A stretch of DNA of 64,000 bases from Arthonia radiata (lineage: Eukaryota > Ascomycota > Arthoniomycetes > Arthoniales > Arthoniaceae). Below the pieces are notes generated by a model, which was given only the letters and a program-made list of their open reading frames with translations, had not been told where the DNA came from and searched no databases. The position numbers and the translations under genes are program-made. Of the stretch, positions 1 to 10,940 are shown piece after piece. Numbering within the stretch: position 1 is the stretch's first letter; the number at the start of each line of letters is the position of its first letter. The stretch is from NCBI GenBank assembly GCA_002989075.1, contig PSQN01000016.1, positions 3,116,336-3,180,335 of the forward strand. The letters are read 5' to 3'.

Positions 1-530
1 TCACCTCCCACACCACCAACTAACCAGCCTAGCCGCACCTCCAACCACATCCCCGTATCCCAACACCCGACCGGACTCCCCGAGCTCGCGCGCACACTGC
101 AAGACAAAGACATAGTGGTGTTTCATTGTATGCTATGTCAACAGCGAGGCCCGAAGGCGGCGCTGGAGTATGCGCGGACGAGGGAGCGGTTGCTTGGGAG
201 TGAGAGGGGGGCGTGTGTTGAGGATGGAGAGGGGGAGCAAAAGGAGGGGAACCAAACGGAGGGGGTGCAGAAAGTGTGTTTCCTCGAAGGGTGAGTCCTG
301 CTTTCCCTCAATTCTGCGGACGGCTCTGTGGACGAAAGCGGAGTTGCAAATGTGGTTGTGGCCGTTGGAGAGGCGGTGGGGGTGGAGAGCAGACGGGAAG
401 GATGGAAGGGTGATGTGGGCTGACCAAGTACAGTGGCTTCGCGGCGTGGCAGCAGGCGGGATATGGTGAGGACGAGAGGCTGACGGAGGGCTATGATAGG
501 AGGTTGTGGGATGAGGGTGGGTTGGATTGA
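1..530 (+). CDS. Cdc25-like rhodanese-domain phosphatase, 3' part (5' end outside the window)
   Basis: The gene enters from the left edge in frame 1. The exon runs to base 290 (codon split GG|), an intron with donor GTGAGT spans 291-433 and ends CAG, and the last exon is 434-530 with stop TGA. The protein carries the phosphatase loop HCMLCQQR, that is His-Cys-x5-Arg, preceded by the strand DIVVF and followed by RGPKAALEYARTRERLL. The C-terminus KVCFLEGGFAAWQQ continues as YGEDERLTEGY. This order is that of the single-domain Cdc25/arsenate-reductase-like phosphatases of fungi (S. pombe Ibp1, S. cerevisiae Ych1), where the loop Cys is the nucleophile. The start lies outside the window, and the Pro/Thr-rich first residues could be partly intronic. 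The final codons lie inside a tandem duplication. Confidence 0.8.
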
Positions 531-593
531 GTATGGGATGGGTATGATAGGAGACTGTGGGATGAGGATGGGTTGAATTGAGTATGGGATGGG
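492..593. repeat. Tandem 51-bp duplication across the stop codon of the phosphatase gene
   Basis: Copies are 492-542 and 543-593 and differ at 4 of 51 positions by my count. Each begins TATGATAGGAG and ends GTATGGGATGGG. The first copy holds the last 13 codons, including the stop TGA at 528-530. The second copy is therefore a translated-looking but untranslated echo in the 3' UTR. Confidence 0.85.
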
Positions 594-965
594 TCAATAT
601 GGTGGCGGAGATGCAGTGACGCTGAGTGCGAAGCAAGCCGAACGGCTAGGAAGACGTGTTTTACCACTGGTTGATAAAGCCTGGCTGCTGACGAGCCGAG
701 CATGGCGATGTGTAGTGCCGCGTGGACATGCAACTCAGGGGTGTGCCTACGGAGACAGGCCAGCGAGGGCGAAAAACAGGTTCAAGTGCGCAGAGGGAAG
801 GTCAACTGGAGACGGAGAGAACCAAATGCAGAACGCTTTGCAATGCTACTGAACTCATGAGCGCGCCTCTAGGCGCCGCGAACAAATCTTATACATGCTT
901 CAAATGCCAGCGACACCGCTGATGCCCGCTTGTTTCATCATGCGTCGTGGGGAAACGAGTTCACC
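594..965. other. Intergenic, convergent 3' ends
   Basis: This stretch lies between the phosphatase stop and the ArfGAP stop on the other strand. It should hold both 3' UTRs. The open frames here have no recognisable domain and I see no other feature. Confidence 0.5.
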
Positions 966-2570
966 TCAGCTGTTGAGATACGCCCTGATGGCACCTGTAA
1001 ACACCTCAGATTAGCCTTCGCCCCAAGCACACGTACGAGAAGATCCCAAACATACCTTGCAGCCTCGTCGCCCCCTCCCCCAGCAACGCACTCACATTCT
1101 CCAGATCATCCCCAGCGGTAATCCCAAACTTTCTCACAAAATCCTTAGCAGCGCCCTCCAAGTCATTATAGTCCTCCCGGTCCTCCTCTTCCGGCCGTCC
1201 AAAGTACGCGTTACTGCTGATGCTCGTCGCGCCCTCGAAACCTTGCAGCCGCGACTTGGCCTCGTCCTGCGCGTTCGCGTCGAACTGGCCCCGTCCGAAG
1301 AACTCATCGCTGCTGATGCCCTTCTGCTGCCCGAACTTCTCGCGTGCGGTTCGGTCGGCATCGTCTTGTGCGGGTCCACGCGATACCGCGCCGAAGCCGC
1401 CGAAGCCGCCCGATGCGGGTTTCGTAGATTTTGCGGCACCCCCTGCGCCGGGCTTCTTGCCCATCTGTCCGAAGCCGAGGCGCTGCACGCCCATGCCGAG
1501 GCGCTCGACGTCGCTGCTGGCGCGGTGGTGCGTTGGGTTAACAGGCTGGGGTGACGCGATCTGGGGTGCGGGGGCTGCGTTCGTGGTTGACTCTTTCGGT
1601 GCTGGGGGCGTTTCCTCCTCAGGATTATAACCTAGCTTCTCAATGCGCTCGGCTTCTTCGCGTGCTTTCCGTTCCGCCTCCTCAAAGTCGAGGTCGTCAG
1701 TATTTGCCACCTTCTTTGCGCCTAGGCCCTTCTTCTTCGCGCCGAGGATGTTGGCTTTGGGTTTTGCGGACCCTGCTGTGGGCGCTTTGCGGACGGCGGC
1801 GGCGGTGGTCGGGGCTTTCTTTTCTGTGCCGTCCGCGGACGCGAGTGGGGATTTAGGGCGATTGAGACCGCCGTTTGCGCCTGCGTTGAGGAAAGGCGAG
1901 GCGGTGCGGGAGGCCTGCGAGGGGGTGCCGACGCGTGAAGGGGGATTGCTGGGGCGCTTGATGGTGGGCTTGTCCCAGGAGGAAAAAAAGTCTTCGTCGG
2001 GCTCTGCGGGCGTGCTGGTGCCGTTGCTTTCCGGCTCTGGCACGTCTGTGATGGTGACTTCGTCGGGGTATTTAGCTGCGTCGGCGGCTGTTCGTCTGCT
2101 GAGCTCTTCTTTGTACTTTGAGGCGGCATTGGACGTGTATTTAGTCTTGGGGTCTTTGCTGGCGAGGGCTGCGGTGCCGCCGTGTGATTGGAAGTATTTG
2201 GTCGCGGACTCGTTGCCGCCAACTTTCATGATCCGTAATTGATCCCATTGCCAGACTATCAAGTAGGATCAGTTCCTGAATACCGAACTCTGTATAATGA
2301 CAACGTACTGTCGAGGTTCGTAGATCGCACAAAGGAGATATGGACGCCTAGATTCCGGTGATTGGAAGAGCAGTCGAGACACAGGTAGATGCCAAAAGGT
2401 ACAGAGGACCACGTAGGGTTCTTCTGCCCGCAATCGAAACACACCTAGGCAAGTCAGTCCACGCGAGCGCCTACGAGATGTGTTTCAGGATGGGTGCGCA
2501 CTTTGTTTGCAGGCTTGGACTTCAGCTTCTCAAAAATCTTTTGACTTTGTGTTTTGGTCGCAAGAGCCAT
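966..2570 (-). CDS. glo3: ADP-ribosylation factor GTPase-activating protein, Glo3 type
   Basis: Four exons on the minus strand: 2570-2502, 2444-2309, 2255-1056 and 994-966, giving 477 codons plus stop with consistent phases. The start was chosen because exon 1 gives an N-terminus ([14 protein letters not shown]) that runs straight into the zinc finger. That finger is C25-x2-C28-x16-C45-x2-C48, and the catalytic arginine finger is R53 in [14 protein letters not shown] and [14 protein letters not shown] follow. The long low-complexity tail, rich in Ala, Gly, Pro and Lys, ends in Glo3-like motifs ([28 protein letters not shown]). The family stimulates GTP hydrolysis on Arf during COPI retrograde transport from Golgi to ER. 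In this family the tail binds coatomer. The small last exon encodes only AIRAYLNS and is the least certain part. Confidence 0.9.
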
Positions 2571-3127
2571 TGTGACGAGTCAAGGAAGATACAAAGGTTG
2601 GCTTGACTTGCACGAACAGTGTAAGCAACTCAAGGTGCTGTAATGGTAAGTCAGCAAGCTGAAGTGGTCTGGAATGCGCGATTGTATGCGTTGGTCAGAG
2701 CAATGGCCTGGGAAGAGTGTTGGCCCCTCGACCCTCCTTTCTTTATTCCCGAGGACATCACGTGACAGATTCGTTCCACATTCTGCTCAATTCGGTCCGC
2801 CGACAACACCGCCATGGCCCTTTACTCAATACGAAGTATTCAACGGTGGAGACCAATTCTGGCTTATGCCGAGCAAAGATCGAGTATCATCCTATCGAAA
2901 CCGTGTATTCATACTCAGATACAATAGATGCTGTTTATCTCCATGGTGAACAGAGTTCCCTCGTCGGGCAGCACGTCCACCCAATCCAGATGACCGCGTC
3001 CATGCCTGCGCCATTCTCCATACATCTTCCCAACACTCAGCGAGCGCTTGCTTGCAAACGCCACTGTATGAAACCCCCGCCTACGAGACACAACTCCGAA
3101 CAAGAAAATCTATCCCGTCCTCAATTC
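2571..3127. other. Intergenic: promoter of the ArfGAP gene and 3' side of the next gene
   Basis: Both neighbours are on the minus strand. I find no convincing coding frame. A short AT-richer stretch around 2820-2940 has no recognisable feature. Confidence 0.4.
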
Positions 3128-4687
3128 TCAAGACCCATTCGCCTGTGCGGCCGTCTGTTGATTAACCATCTGCAGCGCCGAAAGCTCGTGATTATTATCG
3201 ATCGGGTGCGGTGTCCCGCCGTGAGATCCCATGGCCGCCTGCGGAGCTCCCATCTGCATGTTGGGCACATGCAACTGTTGCTGACCCTGCAGCTGCGGGT
3301 GCATATCCTGCAGACTCGAATCGATGTTGGGGTCACTGACTCCAGGTATGGCGCCCCCCATCTGTGAGTGAGCCTGTAGTGCTTGTGCGTGTTGCTGCGA
3401 CATCTGCTCATATGGATGCTGTTGCGATGGCGTCATCTGAGCCTCCATAATAGTAGACTCATCAACGTCATCACCAGAGTCGGCATCTAGACCAGCGGCG
3501 GTGGCATCACGCTTCTTACTATACTTGCGCTTCTTCTTCGTGGTATGCATAGCCCGGCAGCAGCCACGTACGTCGCCATTACCCCCACAACAAGACCAAA
3601 TAAAAGCAATCGGGTCAGTCTCAATCGTGCCCGTCGAGGCAGGATCAGTCTTTTGGGGAGACCCCTTGTGATAGAGGCAGTTACGCGACTCCATCGTGTT
3701 CTCCGCTCGATCGAAGCTCTGGTTGCATCGACGGCAACTAGCTATCCTGCGGCCTTTGATGTTGCCGATGTCCGGAGAGTCGGCCGCGCTCGATCGCACA
3801 TGTGGTGGCATCGGCGAGCTAGCAACTGGCGCAGGCGTAGACATCTGGGCGACGGGCGGCGCTGTAGGCTGAGGGAATTGCGAGCACAGATATTGGTGTG
3901 CGACCTGGAACGCTGGTGGAAAGCGGTTCGTGACCTCGTGGAGGACATATCGAATATGCTGCTCGGGGGCCGAGGTGATTGCGTCCCGTAAGACGTCTTG
4001 CGCGTTGGTCTGTGGTTGCTGTTGTGCTTGTTGGAGCGCAGGGTCAAAGACATTGGCCTGCTGCTGCGCCGCCTGCTGTTGTTGTTGCTGCTCGCGTTGA
4101 ATTTGCTCAGCTTGTTGCGCCTGCTCGATCTGCTGTGCAGACTCCTGTGCGTTCTGCTGCTCTTGTTGCAGTTGCTCGGCCGCTGCGTCTTCTTCAATGG
4201 GGGCCATCTGTCCGTCAGGGAGTTGCTCGTTGAGCAAAGGCTCAAGCTTGACATTGCCTGCGATCTTCGTGAGTACAGCTGCTGAGGCATTGGAGAGAGC
4301 GCTCGTACTGTGATAATTCTTGAAACCAGATTTCTTGACTGCATCTTGGACGGTCTTGGGATTGCAGTCCGGGGCAAACTTCTCCGCAAGGTGCTTCCAG
4401 ACATTTCCAACATCATTGCAACCACCGCTCTCAATGTATTCTATCATCTCCCGTATTGTGTCTTCTGCGATCTTGGGTTTGCGCCCAGGTGCTTTCCCGA
4501 TACGCTCATCATTGCCGAGGGCACGGTATCCCGTACGGCGTGAGATCTTCAGCCTGTCAAAGATCTCATTGTTTGAGAAGCGGTCCCCGAAGCATTCCTT
4601 AATGAGGCGGACGACTTCATGGTGTGCGGTGACCCAGGCGCGTCGTTCCTCCTCTTCTTTGGTAGCCAGAGGCACAGGGTTCGGCAT
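3128..4687 (-). CDS. Gln-rich nuclear protein with HTH module and CHORD-like zinc region
   Basis: Single exon, 519 aa, with ATG at 4687. Residues about 25-125 look like two helix-turn-helix units of the Tc1/mariner or paired type (EIFDRLKISRRTGYRAL, a basic linker GRKPKI, then a second unit ending TVQDAVKKSGFKNY). Residues about 170-232 are very Gln-rich and probably coiled. Residues 318-381 hold a Cys/His cluster: CRRC at 318-321, CLYH at 337-340, WSCC at 364-367, GCC at 375-377 and H381. The spacing resembles a CHORD domain (C-x-YH-x-G, WSCC, GC...H). A basic stretch KKKRKYSKKR at about 384-393 looks like a nuclear localisation signal, and the C-terminus is again Gln/His/Met-rich. A DNA-binding regulator built on a transposase-type HTH is my inference. 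I do not recognise a named gene. Confidence 0.75.
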   Translation of the reverse strand: MPNPVPLATKEEEERRAWVTAHHEVVRLIKECFGDRFSNNEIFDRLKISRRTGYRALGNDERIGKAPGRKPKIAEDTIREMIEYIESGGCNDVGNVWKHLAEKFAPDCNPKTVQDAVKKSGFKNYHSTSALSNASAAVLTKIAGNVKLEPLLNEQLPDGQMAPIEEDAAAEQLQQEQQNAQESAQQIEQAQQAEQIQREQQQQQQAAQQQANVFDPALQQAQQQPQTNAQDVLRDAITSAPEQHIRYVLHEVTNRFPPAFQVAHQYLCSQFPQPTAPPVAQMSTPAPVASSPMPPHVRSSAADSPDIGNIKGRRIASCRRCNQSFDRAENTMESRNCLYHKGSPQKTDPASTGTIETDPIAFIWSCCGGNGDVRGCCRAMHTTKKKRKYSKKRDATAAGLDADSGDDVDESTIMEAQMTPSQQHPYEQMSQQHAQALQAHSQMGGAIPGVSDPNIDSSLQDMHPQLQGQQQLHVPNMQMGAPQAAMGSHGGTPHPIDNNHELSALQMVNQQTAAQANGS

Positions 4688-5123
4688 TTTGGGAGGTCGA
4701 CAGTATCAGGGGCTGTTGTTGCACCTGTCTCCAGCTGCGGAGACGCGTAGTCTCGCCGGACGGGCGACGACGCCTGCGGATGGAGCTTGATAGAGCTCCT
4801 CGAAGATTATGGTGATGGGTGCCACGATGTTTAGGAGGTTGTTGATGGCTGGGTGAAAGAAATGTGACGCTCAGTCAGCGACCAACTTTGCACCTCGCCG
4901 GATTAGGTTGTGGGTCGGCTATGGCCCGTGCTTATGCTCTAGCTCATAGGGCTGCTAGCTCAAAGCAGACTGATCCGTCCACCGTCCCATCTCGACACCA
5001 ACCACGTGGCTTACGTGTCAACCTAGCGTCTTGGGATGGTCATTATGAAACCACGCATATCCCTCCGAAATAGATTAGTGAAGTATTCTGCCTCTCAACT
5101 GTGCGACATATGAACATGCGGAC
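4688..5123. promoter_or_regulatory. Divergent promoter region between two putative DNA-binding protein genes
   Basis: Transcription leaves in both directions, to the HTH/CHORD-like protein on the minus strand and the Zn2Cys6 regulator on the plus strand. A CACGTG palindrome at 5003-5008 is a possible bHLH site. I see no confident TATA box. Confidence 0.4.
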
Positions 5124-8100
5124 ATGTCAAATCACCACCTGGGCACCAAGCGCCCCATACAGGCTTGCCTTAGATGCAGGAACCGCAAGATAAGATGTAC
5201 GAGGTAGGTACGATGAACACCCAATATCGATGTGCGGTTGCAGCACTCTGTTCCTTGTCGAAAAACCTTTTCTTTCCTCTTGATCCTTAAAATTGCCGGC
5301 ATTGCTTCTACTGCAGCCACCCATCACGCTGCAGACTCGAACATAACTTGCGCTAACTCAGACGAATCGTAGAGAGAAGCCAGAATGTCGGCAATGCCTT
5401 CAACATGGCCATCGTTGTTTTTACGAACCTGAGTCGACATCCGAGGAAGACACGCCGCAGGCCCCACCTTCGATCACGGGCGATGAGAGCAAGGTCAGCT
5501 TGCTCGAGCAGAGGGTGCAACAGCTCGAGTCGACAGTGTCCGGCCTCGTGAGAAGGCTAGACGGTGATCAAACGTCACCAGGCACTTCCATCGCCCATGA
5601 CTATGCCCAGATCATGCCGGGATGTCTTCAGGAAGAGAACGGTACCATGCGCTACCTGTCGTCTTTCCATTGGAACCGTCTCATGTCGCACGACGGTTCC
5701 AACGCTGCGAGTACGCCGGCGCCAAATGTTCACAAGGTATGACCTTTCCTAACAATTTCCTGGCAGCATCTATGCTGCCACAATCAGGAGTTATACAACC
5801 GCACCTTGCTGGCTTCGGTTTGTGCATAGATTACAACGAGTACAAACAGCTAACCATGGCGGTAGGACCAATCCTCGTGGGCATTCTTTGCGCAAATCGA
5901 TAGGGAGTTCTCTCCGAGCGCCTTCATGCCTTCGATCGGTCTTGTCAATGACCTCTGGGGCGTGTTCAAGGACAGAGTGGATATCGTGCTTCGTATAGTG
6001 CACAAACCCTCATTCGAGAGGAAGCTGTCTAAATATTTTAGTGTGTGGCAATCTCCTCTCTCTCCTGCAGTCTCAGCCAGCAGGAAGTCCGCCCAAGATG
6101 ACACTGAGCGATGCGCATTTGAAGCCCTCGTCTTTGCCGTCCTGCACGCAGCGGCATATAGCGCGTCACCCGCCGATCTTGATTTGCTGTGTCAGAAGTA
6201 CAAGGATCCTACAGCTAATGGGTGAGTCTTGAGTAAGCGCGTTGTCATCACCCCATCCCAACAGTACGCCAAACAATATTGTTACCGGCACTTGCGTAGT
6301 AATAGGGTCTTATACTGTCGATGTCTCTTAGCTGTTGCAAAGGTGTCCATTATATTTTGGACCTTTTGCTAGCTCTCTTCGCGTATACACGAGCGATTGA
6401 TCGCCTGTGAAGCTTTACGCGCAATTGCACACTGTTGACAGAACACGTGCTAACCAAAAATGTAGGTAAGTGAAGCGGAGGTGCAACTCCTGATGATCGA
6501 TCTAGCCGTGCTGATTGCTCAACCACAAGCTGGTCCAGGACAGCCACAAACACCGATAAGACGAAACGCCAGATGATTGATGGCTTTACCTATGCCTCTC
6601 AGCAGTGTCTGATGAGATCAAATATACTCGCCTTGCCGAGACTCGACTCAATAGCGGCTTTTGCCTTGGTGATTGTAAGGTGTCCGACACCCGGCCCACC
6701 CGGCATCGATACTTGAATGATCCGGCTCTTGAAACTGCAATATCTGACCATGCACTATAGTTCACGAGATACAACGAAGCCGACAACGACTATGGCCTCT
6801 ACACATGCGTCGGAACTCTCCTGAGATGTGCAAGAAAACTCGGTCTCCATATCGACCCAAAAACGTTTGATGGAGACTCGCCGGAGAACTCTGACGCAGT
6901 CTCTTTGGATCCAGTTGAGAGAGAAATGAGGCGTCGACTCTGGCATGAAATCTTCTACCTTGACATCATGATATCTGAGCCTGCGGGCATCGACCCAGAG
7001 CCACTCCCTGGTGGCCAGCTGTGGCCGACCGGCATCTCCACGAAGCTTCCGGCTAACATGAGCGATGAAGATCTCGACGTAGCTCGTACCGACCCTGCGG
7101 ATGAACATTACGGTCCTATATCAGACATGAGTCTTGAGCTCATTCGTGTTCGAGTCGGGTTATGCTTGAGATATATCACTGCTAGGTATTTTATTCCTTC
7201 CTTCAAGGCAACGTTATTACCATCTACTCACCTGTTCACCACAGTAGCAATATGTGTCTCAGCTTTGAAAGGGACTCGCAAAGAATGGAAGATGCTATCA
7301 ACGACACACGCCGAGAGCTGTTAAAACTGTATGAGAGTGCGGATGAAAGCAATCCACTTCATTTCAAGGTATGCTTTCAGCAAGAACAGGCCGGCTGTCT
7401 GCCGCTTGTATCAACCCAACCAACAAAGCCTGAGCCTCCAAATTCTAACGCGCTGCCGAAAGCGAAGGCGCGTCAAACGAATGTTAACCGATGTCTACAC
7501 AGGTTAAATTCCTCGCAATTCTGACGATACATAAGCTGTGGCTCATGCATGCTCATTGGGCATCGAAATGTAAGATCACTGGTCATCCTTTTTCTTGGCG
7601 ATGGTACTGACCACCACCGCTTTAGCCAAGCCGACTACGGAGTGGACTGATATCAGGAAGAGAGGGCTGGCCTCCGCGGCCAGCTTGATCGAAAAATACA
7701 CTCTCCTCCAAAGCTCGGCTGAAGCTGAGCAAGCGAAATGGTGAGTTCATTGCTTTTGGGAGTCAAGGTCTTCATCTGCAGAAGCTTTCAGCGCGCTGTT
7801 GCCCGGTAGCAATTGAGCTCACGGACACGCCTACTCCCATAATCTTTCCTTTCGCTGACTAACGCCTACCGTAGGCACACGCGACGGCATTCACAGCTGC
7901 ACGCTACCTTACACAGTGAGTCTACCTGGCCTCCAACGACCAAGCCTTTTGCGTACCCGCTGACCCTTGCAGTCCTCGACGAGCTCTGCCGCACAGACCC
8001 CCTCAAAATTGACATCGAAGTCGCCCAAGCCTGCTGGCGCGCCTGGTCCATCGTGAAAGACCACCCCCCAAAACACATCATGGACTGCCTCCAAGCCGCC

Positions 8101-8397
8101 GCAACCGACGGGCGCGAAAACGGACCCAGCAAGGAGGTCATGCGCGTCTGGGGCCTCGTCAGCCGACTGAAAGAGCAGGCCGCCACGCGCTGGTCACCAA
8201 ACATCGATGCGCCGCCGTTGAACGCGTTGGCAGCGCCGGAACTCGACATGCCCATGGGCCAGCTGCCGCCGCAATACATGGATTTCAGCACGCTGGCGGA
8301 GACGGACGGCCTGGATTACTACTCGCTGTTTCAGGGGTTGGACGCGTCGTTCAGCATGGATTTCTTGAGCAACCAGAGCGCGATGGGGTTTAACTAG
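5124..8397 (+). CDS. Zn(II)2Cys6 transcription factor with fungal-specific domain
   Basis: I read ten exons: 5124-5203, 5373-5736, 5866-6221, about 6539-6674, 6761-7185, 7245-7368, 7503-7569, 7626-7740, 7875-7915 and 7973-8397. The acceptor of the fourth exon is uncertain; 6476 and 6530 also keep frame. The binuclear zinc cluster is C15-x2-C18-x6-C25-x6-C32-x2-C35-x6-C42 and is split by the first intron. A leucine-zipper-like coiled coil follows (SLLEQRVQQLE). The middle domain shows family landmarks: VHKPSFERKL, NILALPRLDSIAAFALV, FTRYNEADNDYGLY, a RCARKLGLHID stretch and EREMRRRLWHEIFYLD. The C-terminus is rich in Asp, Met, Leu and Phe and could activate. The protein should bind CGG-type sites in the nucleus. 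The target pathway cannot be told from the sequence. Confidence 0.85.
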
Positions 8398-8656
8398 ATG
8401 CAGCTCTTTGAATGTCCGCTCATCGGGTTTCGAGACAGGTACCATCGTCGCGACCACGGGTCAAGATGGCTCATGACAGAGGAAAACAGGAACCCGACCG
8501 GCTCACCGTGGATGCAGCACGCGCACCCAACCGGATCGTCTCAACCATGGCTGTCTATAAAGCGAGCCAGGGTTGTATGCTGAACTTACTCACAGGAAAC
8601 CACACTCCTCTTACAGCCCGACAATCTCGTTTGGCAGAGACATACAACCACACACC
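8398..8656. other. Short intergenic stretch, 3' of the zinc-cluster gene
   Basis: No coding signal is seen. It contains the 3' UTR of the regulator and whatever promoter the damaged locus downstream once had. Confidence 0.4.
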
Positions 8657-9184
8657 ATGAGCACGGCTACGGGCCGCAGCACCGCCGATCGAACCGACCA
8701 CTACATGACCGGGGCCATGCTAGAAAACCAGCGGTTTAGGCTGGACAATACCCCTGTCGACCGCGGCGCTCGCAAGGTCAAAGTTTACGCCATGAGTGTC
8801 GGTGCCAACGTACACAATCCATTCGACCGTACACACCCACCCGCAGGCCTGGCTCGAGTGTGCTCGGACGGTACCGGCCCATTCCCGAGGAGCACCTCTC
8901 CTCGATCGCAGCAAACCACCTCCGCGATGCCCTACGGTTGGTGTTGCATCAAGACCTGGGTACGATTGTTGCAGAGGTTGAAGCTTCCCAGGGCAAGGCG
9001 ACCGAGGCGGTTGTGGTACTGTAAGTCGTCTCATCCAAGCGTGTGAATTAACTGGTAACGGGCGTAGCGCTCTGGGATCGCGGGAGTATCACCTTGGGTT
9101 TACTTCACTTGATTCCGACGGCCGTGAATCCTGGTATTGCGACCGGTGGTATCCAAGTATGGTACTGGATCAAGAATACTGGTG
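8657..9184 (+). pseudogene. Small uncharacterised gene with a frame break, probable pseudogene
   Basis: Two segments look protein-like but sit in different frames. From ATG 8657 the frame reads MSTATGRSTADRTDHY, then RFRLDNTPVDRGARKVKV. From about 8847 another frame reads GRYRPIPEEHLSSIAANHL, DALRLVLHQDLGTIV and AEVEASQGKATEAVVVL. A clean 46-nt intron (GTAAGT...GTAG) then joins to 9068-9184, ALGSREYHLGFTSLDSDG to the stop TGA. I tested the GT sites of the first segment against the acceptors at 8846 and 8858. Only a poor GTTTAG donor keeps the phase, so a frameshift is more likely. I do not recognise the family. Confidence 0.4.
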
Positions 9185-9497
9185 ATTAGAGAAGATCTAG
9201 TATTGAGGTTGAATCCATGGAATGGGCGCGGCTGTGTATCCTGGAATAGAATACCTCCTGTAGCCACGGTAGACATCATAATATCCTCGACATCGGCTCC
9301 AACTATACATTCACTCTGGATTACCGAGATTCGGACCGAGATCCGGCGGAGCTAGCGCCTAGTGAGGCTTAGCTCGATACATGTGTGACAAAGGTACAAG
9401 TTGAGGCTGAGAAATTTGCGATTCTAATGATAATAATGCGATGACACCCCACGCAATGCGAGTAGACTGAGGCTGCCCATGAACGAGCTGAGACCTT
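9185..9497. other. Intergenic, promoter side of the tRNA-guanine transglycosylase gene
   Basis: No gene is seen. The stretch holds short AT-rich runs (for example near 9425) and presumably the promoter of the downstream gene. Confidence 0.35.
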
Positions 9498-10935
9498 ATG
9501 CATTCAGCTCTGACGTTCGAGCTTGAAGCAACATGTTCGGTATACAGTACTGTAGTGTCTCGGAAAGGAAGGTCAGATCTGACAACTCCCTAGACAACCA
9601 AGGCACGAGCTTCGACGCTGCATCTGCCGCATGGGCCAGTCAAACTTCCCATGTTTATGCCTGTGGCGACGCAAGCATCGCTCAAGGGTCTGACCCCTGA
9701 GCAGCTCGAAGAGACAGGCTGTCGTTTGTGTCTGAACAATACGTACCACCTGTACGATACATTCAGCCTGAAGTATGTCGCGCATTCTGCTGACTGAATT
9801 GCAGAGGCCTCAAGCCCGGACAAGCAGTGCTCGATGTAGTCGGCGGTGCCCACAAGTTCCAGGCTTGGCCACACAATATCTTGACGGACTCAGGAGGCTT
9901 CCAGATGGTGTCACTGCTTGAGCTTGCCCAAGTAACGGAAGAGGGCGTCCGCTTCCTGTCACCTCACGACGGCTCACCGATGCTGCTGACGCCGGAGCAT
10001 TCAACCTCACTCCAGAACAGCATCGGCAGCGACATCATCATGCAGTTGGACGATGTGATCGTGACGACGTCGCCGGATCATGAGCGCATGAAGGAGGCGA
10101 TGTATCGTTCTGTGAGGTGGCTGGACAGATGCATTGCTGCTCATCAGAAGCCTGAGACGCAGAATCTGTTTTGCATCATTCAAGGTGGTCTTGACCTGGA
10201 GCTGCGCAGGATCTGCTGCGAGGAGATGGTGAAGCGGGATACGCCAGGCGTGGCTATTGGCGGACTGAGTGGTGGTGAAGCCAAGGATGAGTTCTGCAAG
10301 GTAGTCGGTTCCTGTGCGTCAATGCTTCCGGAGAAGAAGCCACGATACGTAATGGGTGTCGGGTACCCTGAGGACATCGTGGTCTGTATCGCGCTTGGTG
10401 CCGACATGTTCGATTGTGTCTGGCCCACAAGGACTGCTGTAAGTTGTGCATACGTTTGGGAAGCAGAAACATGCTGACCAGACTCAAGCGCTTTGGCAAC
10501 GCGATCGTCCCATCGGGGACCTTGAATCTTCGACACCGGTCCTTTTCTCACGACTTCGGACCCATTCTCGAGGGTTGCCGCTGCCCTCCTTGTAAGCCCA
10601 AGTCCGAAGGCGGGTTGGGCATCACCCGCGCCTTCATACACCATATCACCAACAAGGAGACAGTCGGAGCGCACTTGCTCACCATGCATAACGTCACTTA
10701 CCTGCTACATCTTGTGGACGCAGCACGTCAGGCCATCTTAGACGGCCGTTTTCCTGAATGGGTCAAATGCTTCTTCTCTCAGCGCTTCTACCCGAAGGAC
10801 GACGGCTCAGACAGCAGTCGTCGATACCCAGATTGGGCTGTGACAGCTCTCCAAGGCGTCGGAATAGATCTCATAGAGAATGGCAATCGAGATGTGCCTT
10901 GTATTGGTGCCTCGATCTTCGCATCTCGTGCTTGA
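9498..10935 (+). CDS. qtrt1: Queuine tRNA-ribosyltransferase, catalytic subunit
   Basis: Four exons: 9498-9539, 9594-9751, 9805-10438 and 10489-10935, with phases that fit. The start is the ATG giving [14 protein letters not shown], after which the protein reads [15 protein letters not shown] and [19 protein letters not shown]. Diagnostic parts follow: [43 protein letters not shown], the catalytic region [11 protein letters not shown] joined across the last intron to [13 protein letters not shown], and the zinc site CRCPPC with the His of [11 protein letters not shown]. The enzyme exchanges guanine 34 of GUN-anticodon tRNAs for queuine and works with a non-catalytic QTRT2-type partner, which is not in this window. 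The stop lies 5 bp from the end of the converging TIM21 gene. Confidence 0.95.
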
Positions 10936-10940
10936 TTTGG

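Noticed and set aside
1057-1554. 165-codon plus-strand frame over the ArfGAP tail, and similar frames at 3742-4434, 19667-20101 and 58333-58719
   Set aside because: They are antisense or out-of-frame shadows of clearly conserved genes, produced by high-GC coding sequence.
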